A stretch of 64,000 nucleotides of DNA from JAOUGY01 sp963825585 (GTDB taxonomy: Bacteria; Actinomycetota; Acidimicrobiia; Spongiisociales; ZC4RG35), in assembly GCA_963825585.1 (NCBI GenBank), contig CAWGTX010000001.1, positions 372,001-436,000 on the forward strand, in the 5' to 3' direction. Under the pieces are notes generated by a model. It ran no database searches. It saw only the letters and a list, made by a program, of their open reading frames with translations, and was not told where the DNA came from. Within the stretch, counting starts at the first letter, position 1. Every line of letters starts with the position of its first letter. The position numbers and the translations under genes are program-made. Positions 1 through 8,934 of the stretch are shown here, piece after piece.

Positions 1-1363
1 GGGCGGCCCAGGTGGTGCGGTCGTTGGGGTTGCTGAGTTCGTACCTCACCTTCCACCAGCAATCGACGAGGCAGTTGTACCCGTCCGGGATGTCCACCTC
101 GATAGTCAGCCACTTGCCGTTGAAGAGGGGACTCCCGTTCGATGTCTGGATGCGGCATGACCCTGAGCCGGAACCGCCGCTCGCTCCGAGATCGTCCCGC
201 GACGTGTAGGAACATGAGGCGGTGGCGCCGGTCGGATCCACGATCGACAGGAAGGCGTTGCCCCCGAAGTCCTCACCGGGGTCGAACAGGTCGATGACCA
301 GTCTCTTCCCGGCGTGGACGGCCTCGATCTCCGCCAGGTTGATCGTGGCGACACCACCCACGTTGTTGAACACCGACATCTCGTTGAGGGCGTACACCCG
401 GGGTGCCGGCCCGCCGGCGGTGGTGGCGGACAGCGAGTACTGGTTGGTGCCACCCAGCTCAGTGAAGGAAGAAACCTGGAGGACGTAGATGCCCGGCGTG
501 GGACTGTTCACGGTACAGAGCGAAGCCCAACGGTTGCGGTAGGTGCTCGCCTGCGCCCCGGTCGGGATGGTCGCACCGCACGGGCCGATCGGGGTGTTGT
601 CCGACGGGATGTACGGCGTGTTGTCGGGTTCGTGCAATCGGAACTGGGTGCCGAGGCCGCCACCGCCATCCTGAGGGGTGTCACCGGTTTCCGTCTGGTA
701 GGTGGCACGTTCGTAGAAGCCCGCGTCATACATGCGGACGGTGAGTGGTCCCGATCCAGGGAACACCTCGATCCCGTAGTAGTAGCCCCGACTGCGGTAG
801 CGGGGATTGGGATGCTCGCAGTCCCACGTTCCCGCCGTGTCGATGCACCGGGTGGCGTACGCGTCCCCGTTCCACTGGTTCGTCTGGGGCCCCGAGATCG
901 CGGCCCAGAAGTTCGGAGTACCGGTGCAATATGCTCCCGTCGGGTCGGTTCCGAAGCAGTTGTCCGGAGAGCCGAGGGGAACCGGGAGGATGTACTGGGC
1001 GGTGGCGCGGCGGGCAACGTCCACGGTGTCGAACCCAAACACGCTCATGAAGAAGGTATCCACAGCAACGGTGAGGTCGACCTGGAGGCGGTTGTCCGGG
1101 AGGGGGGTGGCGATCATGCCACCCGGGGCAAATCCGTTGGCGGTGACGGCACCGGCGGCGTCCATCTCGGCCTGGCCCACCTCCGAAGGAAGATTCACCA
1201 CGCCGGCCAGTGCGGCGGCGTCGGCGGTTTTTTGCACCCGGTTGGCGTTGAGATACAGCCACCCGAGGTCAACTGCCAGGGCGGCCATGCCGAGCAGCAC
1301 CACGAGCATGATGGCGATCGTCGGGAGGGCGGCGCCCTGCTCGCGCTGTGGTCGGGACGTCAC
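1..1363 (-). CDS. TadG-like pilus/surface protein, C-terminus cut by window edge
   Basis: About 454 codons are visible; the 3' end lies outside the window. The GTG start (1361-1363) overlaps the TGA of the upstream TadE-like gene, which indicates translational coupling. One hydrophobic segment near the N-terminus (AIMLVVLLGMAALAVDLGW) is followed by the TadG/Flp-type signature KTADAAALAG. The rest is predicted extracellular and rich in Tyr, Asn and Cys, with GYYYGIE, GIYVLQVS and, near the visible end, DCWWKVRYEL. These blocks recur in the genes at 2751-4172 and 4854-6332, so the three are paralogues. TadG-like proteins belong to Tad (tight adherence) pilus systems; an adhesin role for the large domain is inference. 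Confidence 0.8.
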   Translation of the reverse strand, partial: MTSRPQREQGAALPTIAIMLVVLLGMAALAVDLGWLYLNANRVQKTADAAALAGVVNLPSEVGQAEMDAAGAVTANGFAPGGMIATPLPDNRLQVDLTVAVDTFFMSVFGFDTVDVARRATAQYILPVPLGSPDNCFGTDPTGAYCTGTPNFWAAISGPQTNQWNGDAYATRCIDTAGTWDCEHPNPRYRSRGYYYGIEVFPGSGPLTVRMYDAGFYERATYQTETGDTPQDGGGGLGTQFRLHEPDNTPYIPSDNTPIGPCGATIPTGAQASTYRNRWASLCTVNSPTPGIYVLQVSSFTELGGTNQYSLSATTAGGPAPRVYALNEMSVFNNVGGVATINLAEIEAVHAGKRLVIDLFDPGEDFGGNAFLSIVDPTGATASCSYTSRDDLGASGGSGSGSCRIQTSNGSPLFNGKWLTIEVDIPDGYNCLVDCWWKVRYELSNPNDRTTWAA

Positions 1364-1908
1364 TGGTACGCCTCGGGTTCGAGTCGGGAGACCGACCGCT
1401 CGTCGATCTGGTAGGTGCCGTTGAACGGGAACAACCCAGTGATCCAGGCTTCCTGGACGAGCACTCGAACACCAACGATGTCGAGTGGCTGCCCGGGTCC
1501 CGAGATGGTCTGTCGGGCGGTCTGTGGGTATCCAGAGTCCGAGCCGGCCCAGTCGCTGCAGTCGGTCGGATCACCGCCCACGGTGAGCGTGTAGACATTC
1601 GGAGAGCCGACCACGGCACCGGTGCCGGGGCTCGCCTTGTAGATCTCGACGCGTTGCAGGTTGTCGATCGCCGACCCACCGGCGAGGGTTCCGCCGACTT
1701 CCTGAAGCACGAAACAGTCGGCGTCGGGATCGTTGCCGGCGAGGCTCGCCACCCGAACACCGTCGCGGGCGGCGGCCGACACGGTGAGGTACGACCGGAA
1801 GGCGAGGCCGAGCTCGAGCATTCCGACCACCAGCAGCAACAGCAAGGGCAGCACGATCGCCATCTCGACGATCGTGGCGCCGCGTTCGCCCGCACCCACA
1901 GACTTCAT
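1360..1908 (-). CDS. TadE-like pseudopilin
   Basis: This 182-residue protein has the TadE layout: a short charged N-terminus with RGATIVEMAIVLPLLLLLVV, one transmembrane helix, the motif AARDGVRVASLAG, and a roughly 140-residue extracellular tail with two Cys. TadE-family minor pseudopilins are processed after the Gly preceding the hydrophobic stretch; here the RG-ATIVE site fits. I chose the ATG at 1906-1908 because it gives a normal short leader; longer in-frame starts add unrelated sequence. Its stop overlaps the start of the TadG-like gene downstream, and it is the partner of that gene in a TadE-TadG pair. Confidence 0.82.
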   Translation of the reverse strand: MKSVGAGERGATIVEMAIVLPLLLLLVVGMLELGLAFRSYLTVSAAARDGVRVASLAGNDPDADCFVLQEVGGTLAGGSAIDNLQRVEIYKASPGTGAVVGSPNVYTLTVGGDPTDCSDWAGSDSGYPQTARQTISGPGQPLDIVGVRVLVQEAWITGLFPFNGTYQIDERSVSRLEPEAYQ

Positions 1909-2175
1909 GTGATGTGCCCCACTCCCCGCCGTCCCGATGCTCCCAGCATCATGGAAACGGATTCGCGGTGTCTGGACAGGCCCATTCCCGCGTTCGACCA
2001 TGTGACTAGTCCCTTGTGCCTCGTCCCCGAAGCGTCGGCCCAGGCATCAGGTCCCCCCCTTGGACGTGACCGCCATCCAGCCATCGGCCGGACGGGGAGA
2101 TTCTGCCACATCGAACGCCACATAGAAGGAAGTCATTCGCGACCTTTTTGGCCCCGCTCGGCGATGGAGTGAGAG

Positions 2176-2751
2176 CTACGGCGTGGGGTCTGGCTCCATC
2201 CGCATGATGGTGTGCTGGGTCCAGCAGTCGGTGCCGGGGGCGGTGCCACGGTCACACACCGATCCGCTCCACCACAGGAAGTCGGTGACCCAGTCGTGAT
2301 CGAATTCGATCTCGACGCCGATCCAGTCACGGGTGGCGCCGTGGTTGTCGCGGTTGGCCTCGGGATAGCCCTGCGACACCGAGTACCAGTTGGAGCAGCG
2401 CAGGCTGCCCGGTGCGTCGGTATCGACGGCGGGGCGGTAGACCTGCGACACGCCGACGGCGCCGTTGGTGTCCGATCGGTAGATCCGGATGGCGATCACC
2501 TGGTCGTCGCTGATGTTGCGAAGTGAACCGGCGGCGGCCTCCAGGATGAGACAGTCGGCATCGGTTTCGTCGCCGGCGGCAGCGGCCATTCTCGCCGCCT
2601 CGCGGGTTCCCGCCGTGACGGTCATCCAGTCGCGGAGTGCCATGCCCCATTCGAACGCCCCAAGTGCCAGGGAGAGAAGGAGTCCCAGCACCAGGGCGGT
2701 TTCGACGGCGGCAGTGCCGCGCTCGTCGCGGGAGTGGTGGAGGAGACGCAT
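2176..2751 (-). CDS. TadE-like pseudopilin
   Basis: This 191-residue protein has the TadE signature DERGTAAVETALVLGLLLSL, a single N-terminal membrane helix, and AGTREAARMAAAAGDETDADC after it. The C-terminal half contains WIGVEIEFDHDWVTDFLWW and ends MRMEPDPTP, which resembles the ends of its neighbours (RLEPEAYQ, RMEPESFE, RLEPDTGD). The ATG at 2749-2751 overlaps the TGA of the TadG-like gene upstream (ATGA), so the two are probably co-translated. It is a member of the tandem TadE/TadG array. Confidence 0.82.
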   Translation of the reverse strand: MRLLHHSRDERGTAAVETALVLGLLLSLALGAFEWGMALRDWMTVTAGTREAARMAAAAGDETDADCLILEAAAGSLRNISDDQVIAIRIYRSDTNGAVGVSQVYRPAVDTDAPGSLRCSNWYSVSQGYPEANRDNHGATRDWIGVEIEFDHDWVTDFLWWSGSVCDRGTAPGTDCWTQHTIMRMEPDPTP

Positions 2752-4172
2752 CAGTCGTTGGGGACCAGGCGTACCGGGTTGCCGATGACACGGGCTTCCC
2801 AGGTGGTGCGGTCGTGGGGGACGTTGAGCTGGAGGTCCATCTTCCACCAGCAGTTGGTGGTGCAGGTGTAGTTGTCGGGGATCTCGATGGTGGCGGTGAT
2901 CCACTGACCATTGAAACGGGGGGTGCCGCTCACAGTGGTCTGGATGCTGCACGAACCGCTCCCGCTGGCTGTCTGGGCGCCGGCCTCGTTCTCGGCTCGC
3001 CAGTTGCAGTTGGGAATGCCGTTGGTTGGGTTGCGCACCGTCATGAAGGCGTTGCCTGAGCCTTCACCTGGGTCGAAGAACCGCAGTTCGAGCCTCTTGC
3101 CGGCGTGGAGCGGCTCGATCTCGGCGAGGTAGACGCTCGCCATGCCGGTACCGCCGGCGTCGTTGGTGAACACCGACATTTCGTTGATGCCGTACACCCT
3201 GGCCGAGCCCGAACCGGTGGTGGTACGAACCCCGTAGTGGTTGGTTCCTGCACCGGTTCCGGTCGTCCACACCTGCAGCACGTATATTCCGGGCGTTGGG
3301 TTGGAGCGGCTGCACAGCGTGGCCCACCGGTTCCTGTACGTCGACGCGCTCGACTCGGCGTTGATGGTCCAGGAACAACCCGAGAGGGTGGTGTTGTCGG
3401 TGGGATCGAGCGGGGTCGAATCGGGGCCGTACACCTGGTAGTTGACCGTGGCCCCGCCGGTTCCGGAGTTGACCAGGTTGCTGCGGTCGCCGGTTTCGGT
3501 GCCGAAGCTGGATCGGTTGTAGTGGCCGGCGTCGTAGATCTGAATGTTGAACGACCCGGCACCGCTGGGGATCTCGATCCCGTAGTAGTACCCGGTGGAG
3601 CGGTGCGTCGTGTTGGCGGTGGGGTTGCAGGCGCCCGTTGTGGCCGTGACACAGCGGGGCATGTAGGGATCGCCGTTCTCCTTGGCGGTGTATGGGCCGT
3701 TTATCGCCGCCCAGAACGACTGGGCGGCGTCGAATCCATAGCCGAAGGTGTTGAAGGGGCTCCCCATCGGGACGGGCTTCACGTACTCGGCGGTGGCGGT
3801 CCGGGACAGCGGCAGCGACTGGATTCCCACCGCCGAGGCGAAGAAGGTGGGCACGTCGGTTGCCAGGGTCACCGCGTAGCGGTTGTCGTCGATGACCACG
3901 CCGGTGAGAGTGGCCGCAGCGAAGTCGTTGACCCTGGCGGCGGTCTCGGCGTCGGTGGCCGCCTGGGCGGGGGCGGCCGGCAGATGCACCACCCCTGCGA
4001 GGGCGGCCGCGTCTGCTGCACGCTGCAGGCGGGCTCCGTTGAGGTAGTACCAGCCCAGATCGACCGCCAGGGCGGTCATACCGAGCAGGGCCACCATCGA
4101 ACCGGCCACCCAGATGAGGGCTGCGCCGTGCTCGTTGGTGCCACGGAGACGTCGACGGATACGATCGATCAT
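2751..4172 (-). CDS. Large TadG-like surface protein
   Basis: This is a complete 473-residue member of the three-copy TadG-like family here. A basic cytoplasmic tail (MIDRIRRRLRG) precedes one membrane helix with GMTALAVDLGWYYLNGAR and the RAADAAALAGVVHLP signature. A large extracellular part follows, with GYYYGIEIPSGAG, STYRNRWATLC, GIYVLQVW, a segment containing YLAEIEPLHAGKRLELRFFD, and CTTNCWWKMDLQLNV close to the end (GNPVRLVPND). The ATG at 4170-4172 overlaps the TGA of the upstream TadE gene. The repeated beta-rich blocks suggest a displayed domain; its ligand is unknown. Confidence 0.82.
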   Translation of the reverse strand: MIDRIRRRLRGTNEHGAALIWVAGSMVALLGMTALAVDLGWYYLNGARLQRAADAAALAGVVHLPAAPAQAATDAETAARVNDFAAATLTGVVIDDNRYAVTLATDVPTFFASAVGIQSLPLSRTATAEYVKPVPMGSPFNTFGYGFDAAQSFWAAINGPYTAKENGDPYMPRCVTATTGACNPTANTTHRSTGYYYGIEIPSGAGSFNIQIYDAGHYNRSSFGTETGDRSNLVNSGTGGATVNYQVYGPDSTPLDPTDNTTLSGCSWTINAESSASTYRNRWATLCSRSNPTPGIYVLQVWTTGTGAGTNHYGVRTTTGSGSARVYGINEMSVFTNDAGGTGMASVYLAEIEPLHAGKRLELRFFDPGEGSGNAFMTVRNPTNGIPNCNWRAENEAGAQTASGSGSCSIQTTVSGTPRFNGQWITATIEIPDNYTCTTNCWWKMDLQLNVPHDRTTWEARVIGNPVRLVPND

Positions 4173-4711
4173 TCGAAGGACTCCGGTTCCATCCGCCCGA
4201 TGGCGGTCTCGTTGATTTCGAAGGATCCGCTGAAAGGCGGGAACTGACTGATCCAGTCGTGTTCGGCGATCACCCGCACCCCGATGATGTCGAGGGCGGC
4301 CGAACCGATGCGGACCTGGCGGGCGGTCGAGTTCCACTGGACGGTGGCGGTCCAGTCGTCGCACTCTGCGATGTCGCCGGTGGTGAACGTGTAGATGTTG
4401 GTCTTGCCGGGGATCTGGTTTCCCGACGACGTGGCCTGATAGATCTCGACCCGGTCGAGCGAGTTGATCGAGGCGGAAAGGAAGGGGGCGATCCCCTCGA
4501 TCACGGCGCAGTCTGCGTCCAGGGAGTCACCGGCGAAGGCGGCGATACGAACGCCCTCTCGGACCGCCTGCGATGCCCCCAACATGTCCTTGAAGGCGAC
4601 GCCCAATTCCATGATGCCGATCATGATCATGAGAAGCACGGGCATGACTATGGCCATCTCCACCAGGGAGGCGCCCCGCTCGTTGCCGCGGTTGTGGACA
4701 TCCTTGCGCAT
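4169..4711 (-). CDS. TadE-like pseudopilin
   Basis: The 180-residue protein begins MRKDVHNRGNERGASLVEMA, with a hydrophobic helix (IVMPVLLMIMIGIMELGVAF) typical of TadE proteins. The helix is followed by SQAVREGVRIAAFAGDSLDADC, the conserved post-helix segment also seen at 1360-1908. The C-terminus ends in INETAIGRMEPESFE. The ATG at 4709-4711 was chosen because it places the pre-pilin-like site about 15 residues in. It is coupled by a 4-base overlap to the TadG-like gene at 2751-4172. Confidence 0.82.
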   Translation of the reverse strand: MRKDVHNRGNERGASLVEMAIVMPVLLMIMIGIMELGVAFKDMLGASQAVREGVRIAAFAGDSLDADCAVIEGIAPFLSASINSLDRVEIYQATSSGNQIPGKTNIYTFTTGDIAECDDWTATVQWNSTARQVRIGSAALDIIGVRVIAEHDWISQFPPFSGSFEINETAIGRMEPESFE

Positions 4712-4853
4712 GCTCGATTTCCGAAGTCGTGTGCTGTTCACACTCTCGTGTCGGCAGTACCCCGTTCCGGACAACAGAACCAGTTCATTTGCGCCCGTGG
4801 GGACTAGTCCAACGCGGACGTCGACGGCTCGAGCCGATCGGAATGTCGCGTGG

Positions 4854-6332
4854 TCAGCCATTCGGGATGAGGTGAACCGGGTTCCCGACGACGTACGCCC
4901 GCCACGTGGTGGTGTCGTTGACCGACGACGGATAGCTGTAGTTCACCCGCCACCAGCACGTCGCGCACGAGTAATCGGAGGGCAGGTCCATCTCGAACTT
5001 GAGCCACCGGTTGTTGTACTCGCTGGGTGACACGCTCTCCTGGCAGCTGCTCGGCGACGACTGCAGGGTCCAAGCGCTGGCAGTGTTGTTTCGGACGTAG
5101 ATCCGGCACGCTCCATCGTCGAACACGCTTCCGTCGGGTGCGACCATCTGCAGTGTCCCGGTCTGACCGGACTCGCCGGCGTCGAACAACTCCACCACGA
5201 AGGTCTTGCCCTTGTACCAATCCTGGACATCGGCCACGTAGAACTGGGTCGCCGTGCCGGACGAGTTGTTGTAGATCGAGAAGTCGCCCAGCCCGTAGAG
5301 GCGTGAGCCCGCCCCTACCCGCAGCGAATAGCGGTTGAGGCCCGAGTAGATGCCCTGGCTCGGCTCCTGGACGACGATCTGGAGCACGTAGATCCCGTCG
5401 AGGGCAGTGGCCACGCTGAAACACCCCGCAGGGGACTCGAAGGTGTAGGCGGCGTTCGCCGCCACCTGGGGCACCGGTGTCCAGGTGTGGGAGCACACCA
5501 GGGTGTTGTCGGTGACGTCGAGTGGGGTCGGGTCGGGCAGGTACAGGTTGGCCGTGACCGTTTGCCCGCATTGGGCGTTCGAGTTACCCCAGGCCTCACA
5601 GCCGCGGTCGCCGGTGCGGTGGGTGTCGCTGGTGCTCGGTCCACCGGAGATGTTGTGGTGTGCCATGTCGAGGAACTGCACCGTGAACCCCGAGTTGGAG
5701 CCACGTTCGATGCCGTACAAATAGCCCCGTGAGCGGAAGGAGGAGTTCTGCGGGCAGGTCGAGTTGTGGGTGTCGTTGCTACAGAACGACGAGTAGGCGT
5801 CACCCATCGAGGCGTTCGTGTACTTGCCGTGGATGTTGGCCCAGAAGTTGGCCTGGCCGGTGCAACCCGGTTGCGACGGGTTGCATGCGTTCCCGAACGA
5901 GTTGGCCGGTGACCCGAGTGGGATGGGCGGCAGGTACTCCGCCCGAGCGGTGCGGGACACGTCGGCGTCGAGCATCCCGAAGACCTGCATGAAGAACAGG
6001 TCGACCGTGCGACTCACCGTCACCTCGACCTGAGCGGGGTCGTCCGAGACCTCCGACACCGCCACGGTGGCGTTCACTCCGTGCTCGTAGCCGTTGGCGG
6101 TGGCGATCTCACGAGCGGCGATGGTGGCGAGGTCGAATCGCTGGGGCATGTGCACCACCGCCGCCAGGGCGGATGCATCGGCAGCTCGTTGGGCCCGGGA
6201 GGTGTGGACATACAACCAGCCCAGGTCGACCGCCAGCACGGCCAGGCCGAGCAGGGTCACCATCGAGATGGCGATGAGTGGAATGGTCACGCCGGATTCG
6301 TCGTTGACTTGTGGGCGGGTGCGTCGTTTCAT
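4854..6332 (-). CDS. Large TadG-like surface protein
   Basis: The 492-residue third member of the large TadG-like family begins MKRRTRPQVNDESGVTIPLI, with a membrane helix (AISMVTLLGLAVLAVDLGW) and the signature RAADASALAAVVHMP. The extracellular part contains GYLYGIERGSNSG, DPTPLDVTDN, GIYVLQIVV, YVADVQDWYKGKTFVVELFD and CATCWWRVNYSYP, and ends GNPVHLIPNG, closely paralleling the end of 2751-4172 (GNPVRLVPND). The start ATG at 6330-6332 lies 2 bases from the stop of the upstream TadE gene. Many Cys residues suggest disulfides in the exported domain. Confidence 0.82.
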   Translation of the reverse strand: MKRRTRPQVNDESGVTIPLIAISMVTLLGLAVLAVDLGWLYVHTSRAQRAADASALAAVVHMPQRFDLATIAAREIATANGYEHGVNATVAVSEVSDDPAQVEVTVSRTVDLFFMQVFGMLDADVSRTARAEYLPPIPLGSPANSFGNACNPSQPGCTGQANFWANIHGKYTNASMGDAYSSFCSNDTHNSTCPQNSSFRSRGYLYGIERGSNSGFTVQFLDMAHHNISGGPSTSDTHRTGDRGCEAWGNSNAQCGQTVTANLYLPDPTPLDVTDNTLVCSHTWTPVPQVAANAAYTFESPAGCFSVATALDGIYVLQIVVQEPSQGIYSGLNRYSLRVGAGSRLYGLGDFSIYNNSSGTATQFYVADVQDWYKGKTFVVELFDAGESGQTGTLQMVAPDGSVFDDGACRIYVRNNTASAWTLQSSPSSCQESVSPSEYNNRWLKFEMDLPSDYSCATCWWRVNYSYPSSVNDTTTWRAYVVGNPVHLIPNG

Positions 6333-6334
6333 GG

Positions 6335-6889
6335 TCAGTCTCCCGTGTCCGGTTCTAGGCGCATCACCGTGGAATCGGTCCAGGTGGCGGGGGTGCGGTA
6401 GACGAAGGTTGAGATCCACTCGTGGGTATAGGTGACCCTGACCCCGATGTCGTCGAGATCCGCCACGGCGTCGCTGCGGACGGACGGGGGCCACGGGCAG
6501 CCGTTGGTGCACACCAGGGCAGTGGACGTCGACGAGGTACACACGAGGGGCCCCGAGGGCTCGTAGCGGTTGAGTTGGGTGACGGTGTTCTCGGGCTGGC
6601 CGGCTGCGTCCGCCTTGTAGATCTCGAGCGAGAGCACCTCGCCACGCTCGAGCGAGCACATCGCCTGTTCCACGGAACGGATGACCGCCAGCTCCACGGT
6701 GGCGTTGTCGCGACCAGCCGCCGCGACCCTTGCACCTTCCCGAACGGCGTTCGCCCCGGTCATCTGCGAGATCATGGCGAAGCCGATCTCCGCCATCCCC
6801 AGGGCGATGGTGAGGATCAGTGGAAGGATCATCGCCGTCTCCACCAGGGTGGCTCCCCGCTCGCTGTGGCGGCTGCGAAGCCCCATCAT
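6335..6889 (-). CDS. TadE-like pseudopilin
   Basis: This protein of about 184 residues carries SERGATLVETAMILPLILTI, a single membrane helix, and GANAVREGARVAAAGRDNAT after it. The tail contains four Cys and ends TVMRLEPDTGD. The start is one of two adjacent ATG codons at 6884-6889; the first overlaps the TGA of the upstream TadE-like gene. It lies between another TadE gene (upstream) and a large TadG gene (downstream), so the array is not a strict one-to-one alternation here. Confidence 0.8.
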   Translation of the reverse strand: MMGLRSRHSERGATLVETAMILPLILTIALGMAEIGFAMISQMTGANAVREGARVAAAGRDNATVELAVIRSVEQAMCSLERGEVLSLEIYKADAAGQPENTVTQLNRYEPSGPLVCTSSTSTALVCTNGCPWPPSVRSDAVADLDDIGVRVTYTHEWISTFVYRTPATWTDSTVMRLEPDTGD

Positions 6890-7419
6890 TCGAACACCTG
6901 CGGCTCGATCTGGAAGACCACGCTCGCCTCGAAGTCCGACGTCTCCCGGAACAGCCCGGTCAACCACGCGTGGGTGTAGGCCACCTCCACTCCGATCCGA
7001 TCCGTGAACGGCGCCACCACATCACGGGTGTCGGGGTCCCACACCGGCACGGTGTATCCGGCCAGGTCGGGATCGGGGCACGGACTCCACCGGCACGGTC
7101 CGGTCCCGGTGAACGTGTAGCTGGTGCCGACACCGGTGTTGGCGTTGAAGACCCGTACCCACTGGGTGTCGATTGCGTCGACTCCCATGAGGGCGTCCTC
7201 GATGTTCGAGAGCACCTCCATGTCTGCGCCGGCGTTGTCGGCGAAGGTGGCCCCTGCCCGGGCTCCCTCGCGGGCGGCATGACTCACGGTGAGCCAGCTC
7301 CTGAACCCCAGGCCGAACTCGGCGATGGCGAACACGATGGTGAGCACGAGACCGATCGTCACGGCCGCCTCGACCAGCGTGGAACCCCGTTCGCGTTCCA
7401 CGGCCGACCCTTTGGTCAT
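6886..7419 (-). CDS. TadE-like pseudopilin
   Basis: This 177-residue protein starts MTKGSAVERERGSTLVEAAV and has a membrane helix (TIGLVLTIVFAIAEFGLGF) followed by SHAAREGARAGATFADNAGAD, the family motif. The C-terminal half has CRWSPCPDPDLAGY and ends VVFQIEPQVFE. I chose the ATG at 7417-7419 because it yields a normal short leader; the open frame continues upstream to 7554 without family-like sequence. It is the first gene of the coupled run 6889-1; a 243-base gap (7420-7662) with no visible gene separates it from the TadG-like gene upstream. Confidence 0.78.
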   Translation of the reverse strand: MTKGSAVERERGSTLVEAAVTIGLVLTIVFAIAEFGLGFRSWLTVSHAAREGARAGATFADNAGADMEVLSNIEDALMGVDAIDTQWVRVFNANTGVGTSYTFTGTGPCRWSPCPDPDLAGYTVPVWDPDTRDVVAPFTDRIGVEVAYTHAWLTGLFRETSDFEASVVFQIEPQVFE

Positions 7420-7662
7420 AGATTCGAGGGACCAGCCCGAGCCACCATGCATACGGTCATATCGGCGTTCCGTGGCGCCCAACTTGACCACTGATGGAAA
7501 GGTAGGTATCCGCTCGAGCGCTGGTGTTACATCGGGGTTGAAGCGGATCGCCACTCGACGCTAGAAGCCGGAGTGACGCAGAGAGCACGGGTCCGACGGC
7601 CCGGCCGGGCGATCAGTGTCGGGACCCGTGGCCCGCGGGCTGGTCGATCGTCCGGTTTTGGC

Positions 7663-8934
7663 TCAATCGGCCACGAGTTTGACCGTCTTGACGGGGACGC
7701 CGGAGGCACCGTTGAGCAGTCCGAACGAGCCACCTGTGGCGCATCTGGCGTTGGGCCCGTACCACATGACGATGGCGCTCGATGCCTTGAGGTTGCCCGA
7801 GCCGAGGAAATCGCTCGGATCGTTCGGGTTGAGGACGATGACGTCGACCATGCCCACGATCTTCATGTCCTTCTTGCCGTTGGGCCATCCCGGGTTCGGG
7901 TTGCCGGTGGTCCAGCCGAGGTTCGACGACACGATCGGCACGGTTGCCAATCGGGGGCTGTCGCACTTGGCGACCACCCCGTCGTAGTAGAAGTGGACCG
8001 ACGGGCTCGGCGGCCAGGCGCCATACAGCGACGGAACCCACCATGCCGGGGCGGCTCCGAACGCAGTGGCCAGGGGTGTGGGCGAGGCGCCCAGGATCTG
8101 CGTCGGGGTGTCGCAGTTGAGGGTTGCGCCGCCGGCCGAGAACGTGCAGCTGGCTCCCGGGTCGTCCCTGAGTCGGTTGACGAAGCCCTGGCCGATGTGG
8201 GCGGCCGAGACGCCGGTGTCGGTGCTGATGACATGGCACACGGCTCCGCTGCCGACGGCATCACAGTACCTACTCGCCCCGCTCAACGGGCCCAGCCAGG
8301 GTTGCAGCACCCGGTCGGCGCCCTCGCCGATGTTCTTGATGAGGGTCGGACCGGCGCCGTTCACGTCGCTGCGGGCGATGGACAAGGACCCACAGTTCCC
8401 GGAGTTGGAGCCGCACGGGTTGGGGCCGAACAGGCCGCCGCCGAACCCGCCCGGAAGGATCCCGAACGGGAGCGATCCACCACCGGAACTGCTGACCTCG
8501 ACCTGGCAGGTTGCGGTCTGCGTGATATCGGTGGAGGCGACGCCAACGGCCCGACCGAAATAGGCGGGTGCACGCTCGGTCACCCTGACCTGCAACACCT
8601 CGGGGTCACCGCCGGCGCCGGCCTCGAAGATGACCGTGTTGCCGGTACCGTCGGCCAGCACCCCGTCAGAACCGGCCACCGTGAGAACCGCCGCCGACAT
8701 CGCCGGCCAGTTCAGTTCGGCCACCGCCGCCGCCTGGTCTATCGCTCCCGGCGGGTCACCGGGGAGTTCCGCCACCCCGGCGAGACACGACAGGTCGGCG
8801 ATGGTCTGATCGGCTCGGGCGGTCTGGAAGAAGCTCGACACGTCCACTGCCAGCGCAGCCGCTGCCACCAGCATGGTGAGCGAGAAGGCAACAAACACCG
8901 AGGTCGCGCCGTCTTCACGTTGGGGGAGCATCAT
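7663..8934 (-). CDS. TadG-like protein with a different extracellular domain
   Basis: The 423-residue protein begins MMLPQREDGATSVFVAFSLT, has a membrane helix, then VDVSSFFQTARADQTIADLSC, the position at which TadG proteins carry the ADAAALAG-type segment. A Gly-rich linker (SSSGGGSLPFGILPGGFGGG) separates an N-terminal module of about 150 residues from a C-terminal part with DTGVSAAHIGQGFVNRLRDD and a conserved-looking end (KTVKLVAD). It lacks the WWK motif of the three large paralogues, so its exported domain is of another type. It overlaps the stop of the TadE gene upstream. Confidence 0.75.
   Translation of the reverse strand: MMLPQREDGATSVFVAFSLTMLVAAAALAVDVSSFFQTARADQTIADLSCLAGVAELPGDPPGAIDQAAAVAELNWPAMSAAVLTVAGSDGVLADGTGNTVIFEAGAGGDPEVLQVRVTERAPAYFGRAVGVASTDITQTATCQVEVSSSGGGSLPFGILPGGFGGGLFGPNPCGSNSGNCGSLSIARSDVNGAGPTLIKNIGEGADRVLQPWLGPLSGASRYCDAVGSGAVCHVISTDTGVSAAHIGQGFVNRLRDDPGASCTFSAGGATLNCDTPTQILGASPTPLATAFGAAPAWWVPSLYGAWPPSPSVHFYYDGVVAKCDSPRLATVPIVSSNLGWTTGNPNPGWPNGKKDMKIVGMVDVIVLNPNDPSDFLGSGNLKASSAIVMWYGPNARCATGGSFGLLNGASGVPVKTVKLVAD

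Noticed and set aside
314..1414. Long plus-strand open frame antisense to the TadG-like gene (also 3105-4247)
   Set aside because: The minus-strand reading has clear TadG signatures and coupled starts; the plus-strand proteins are low-complexity Gly/Arg/Val products expected opposite high-GC genes.
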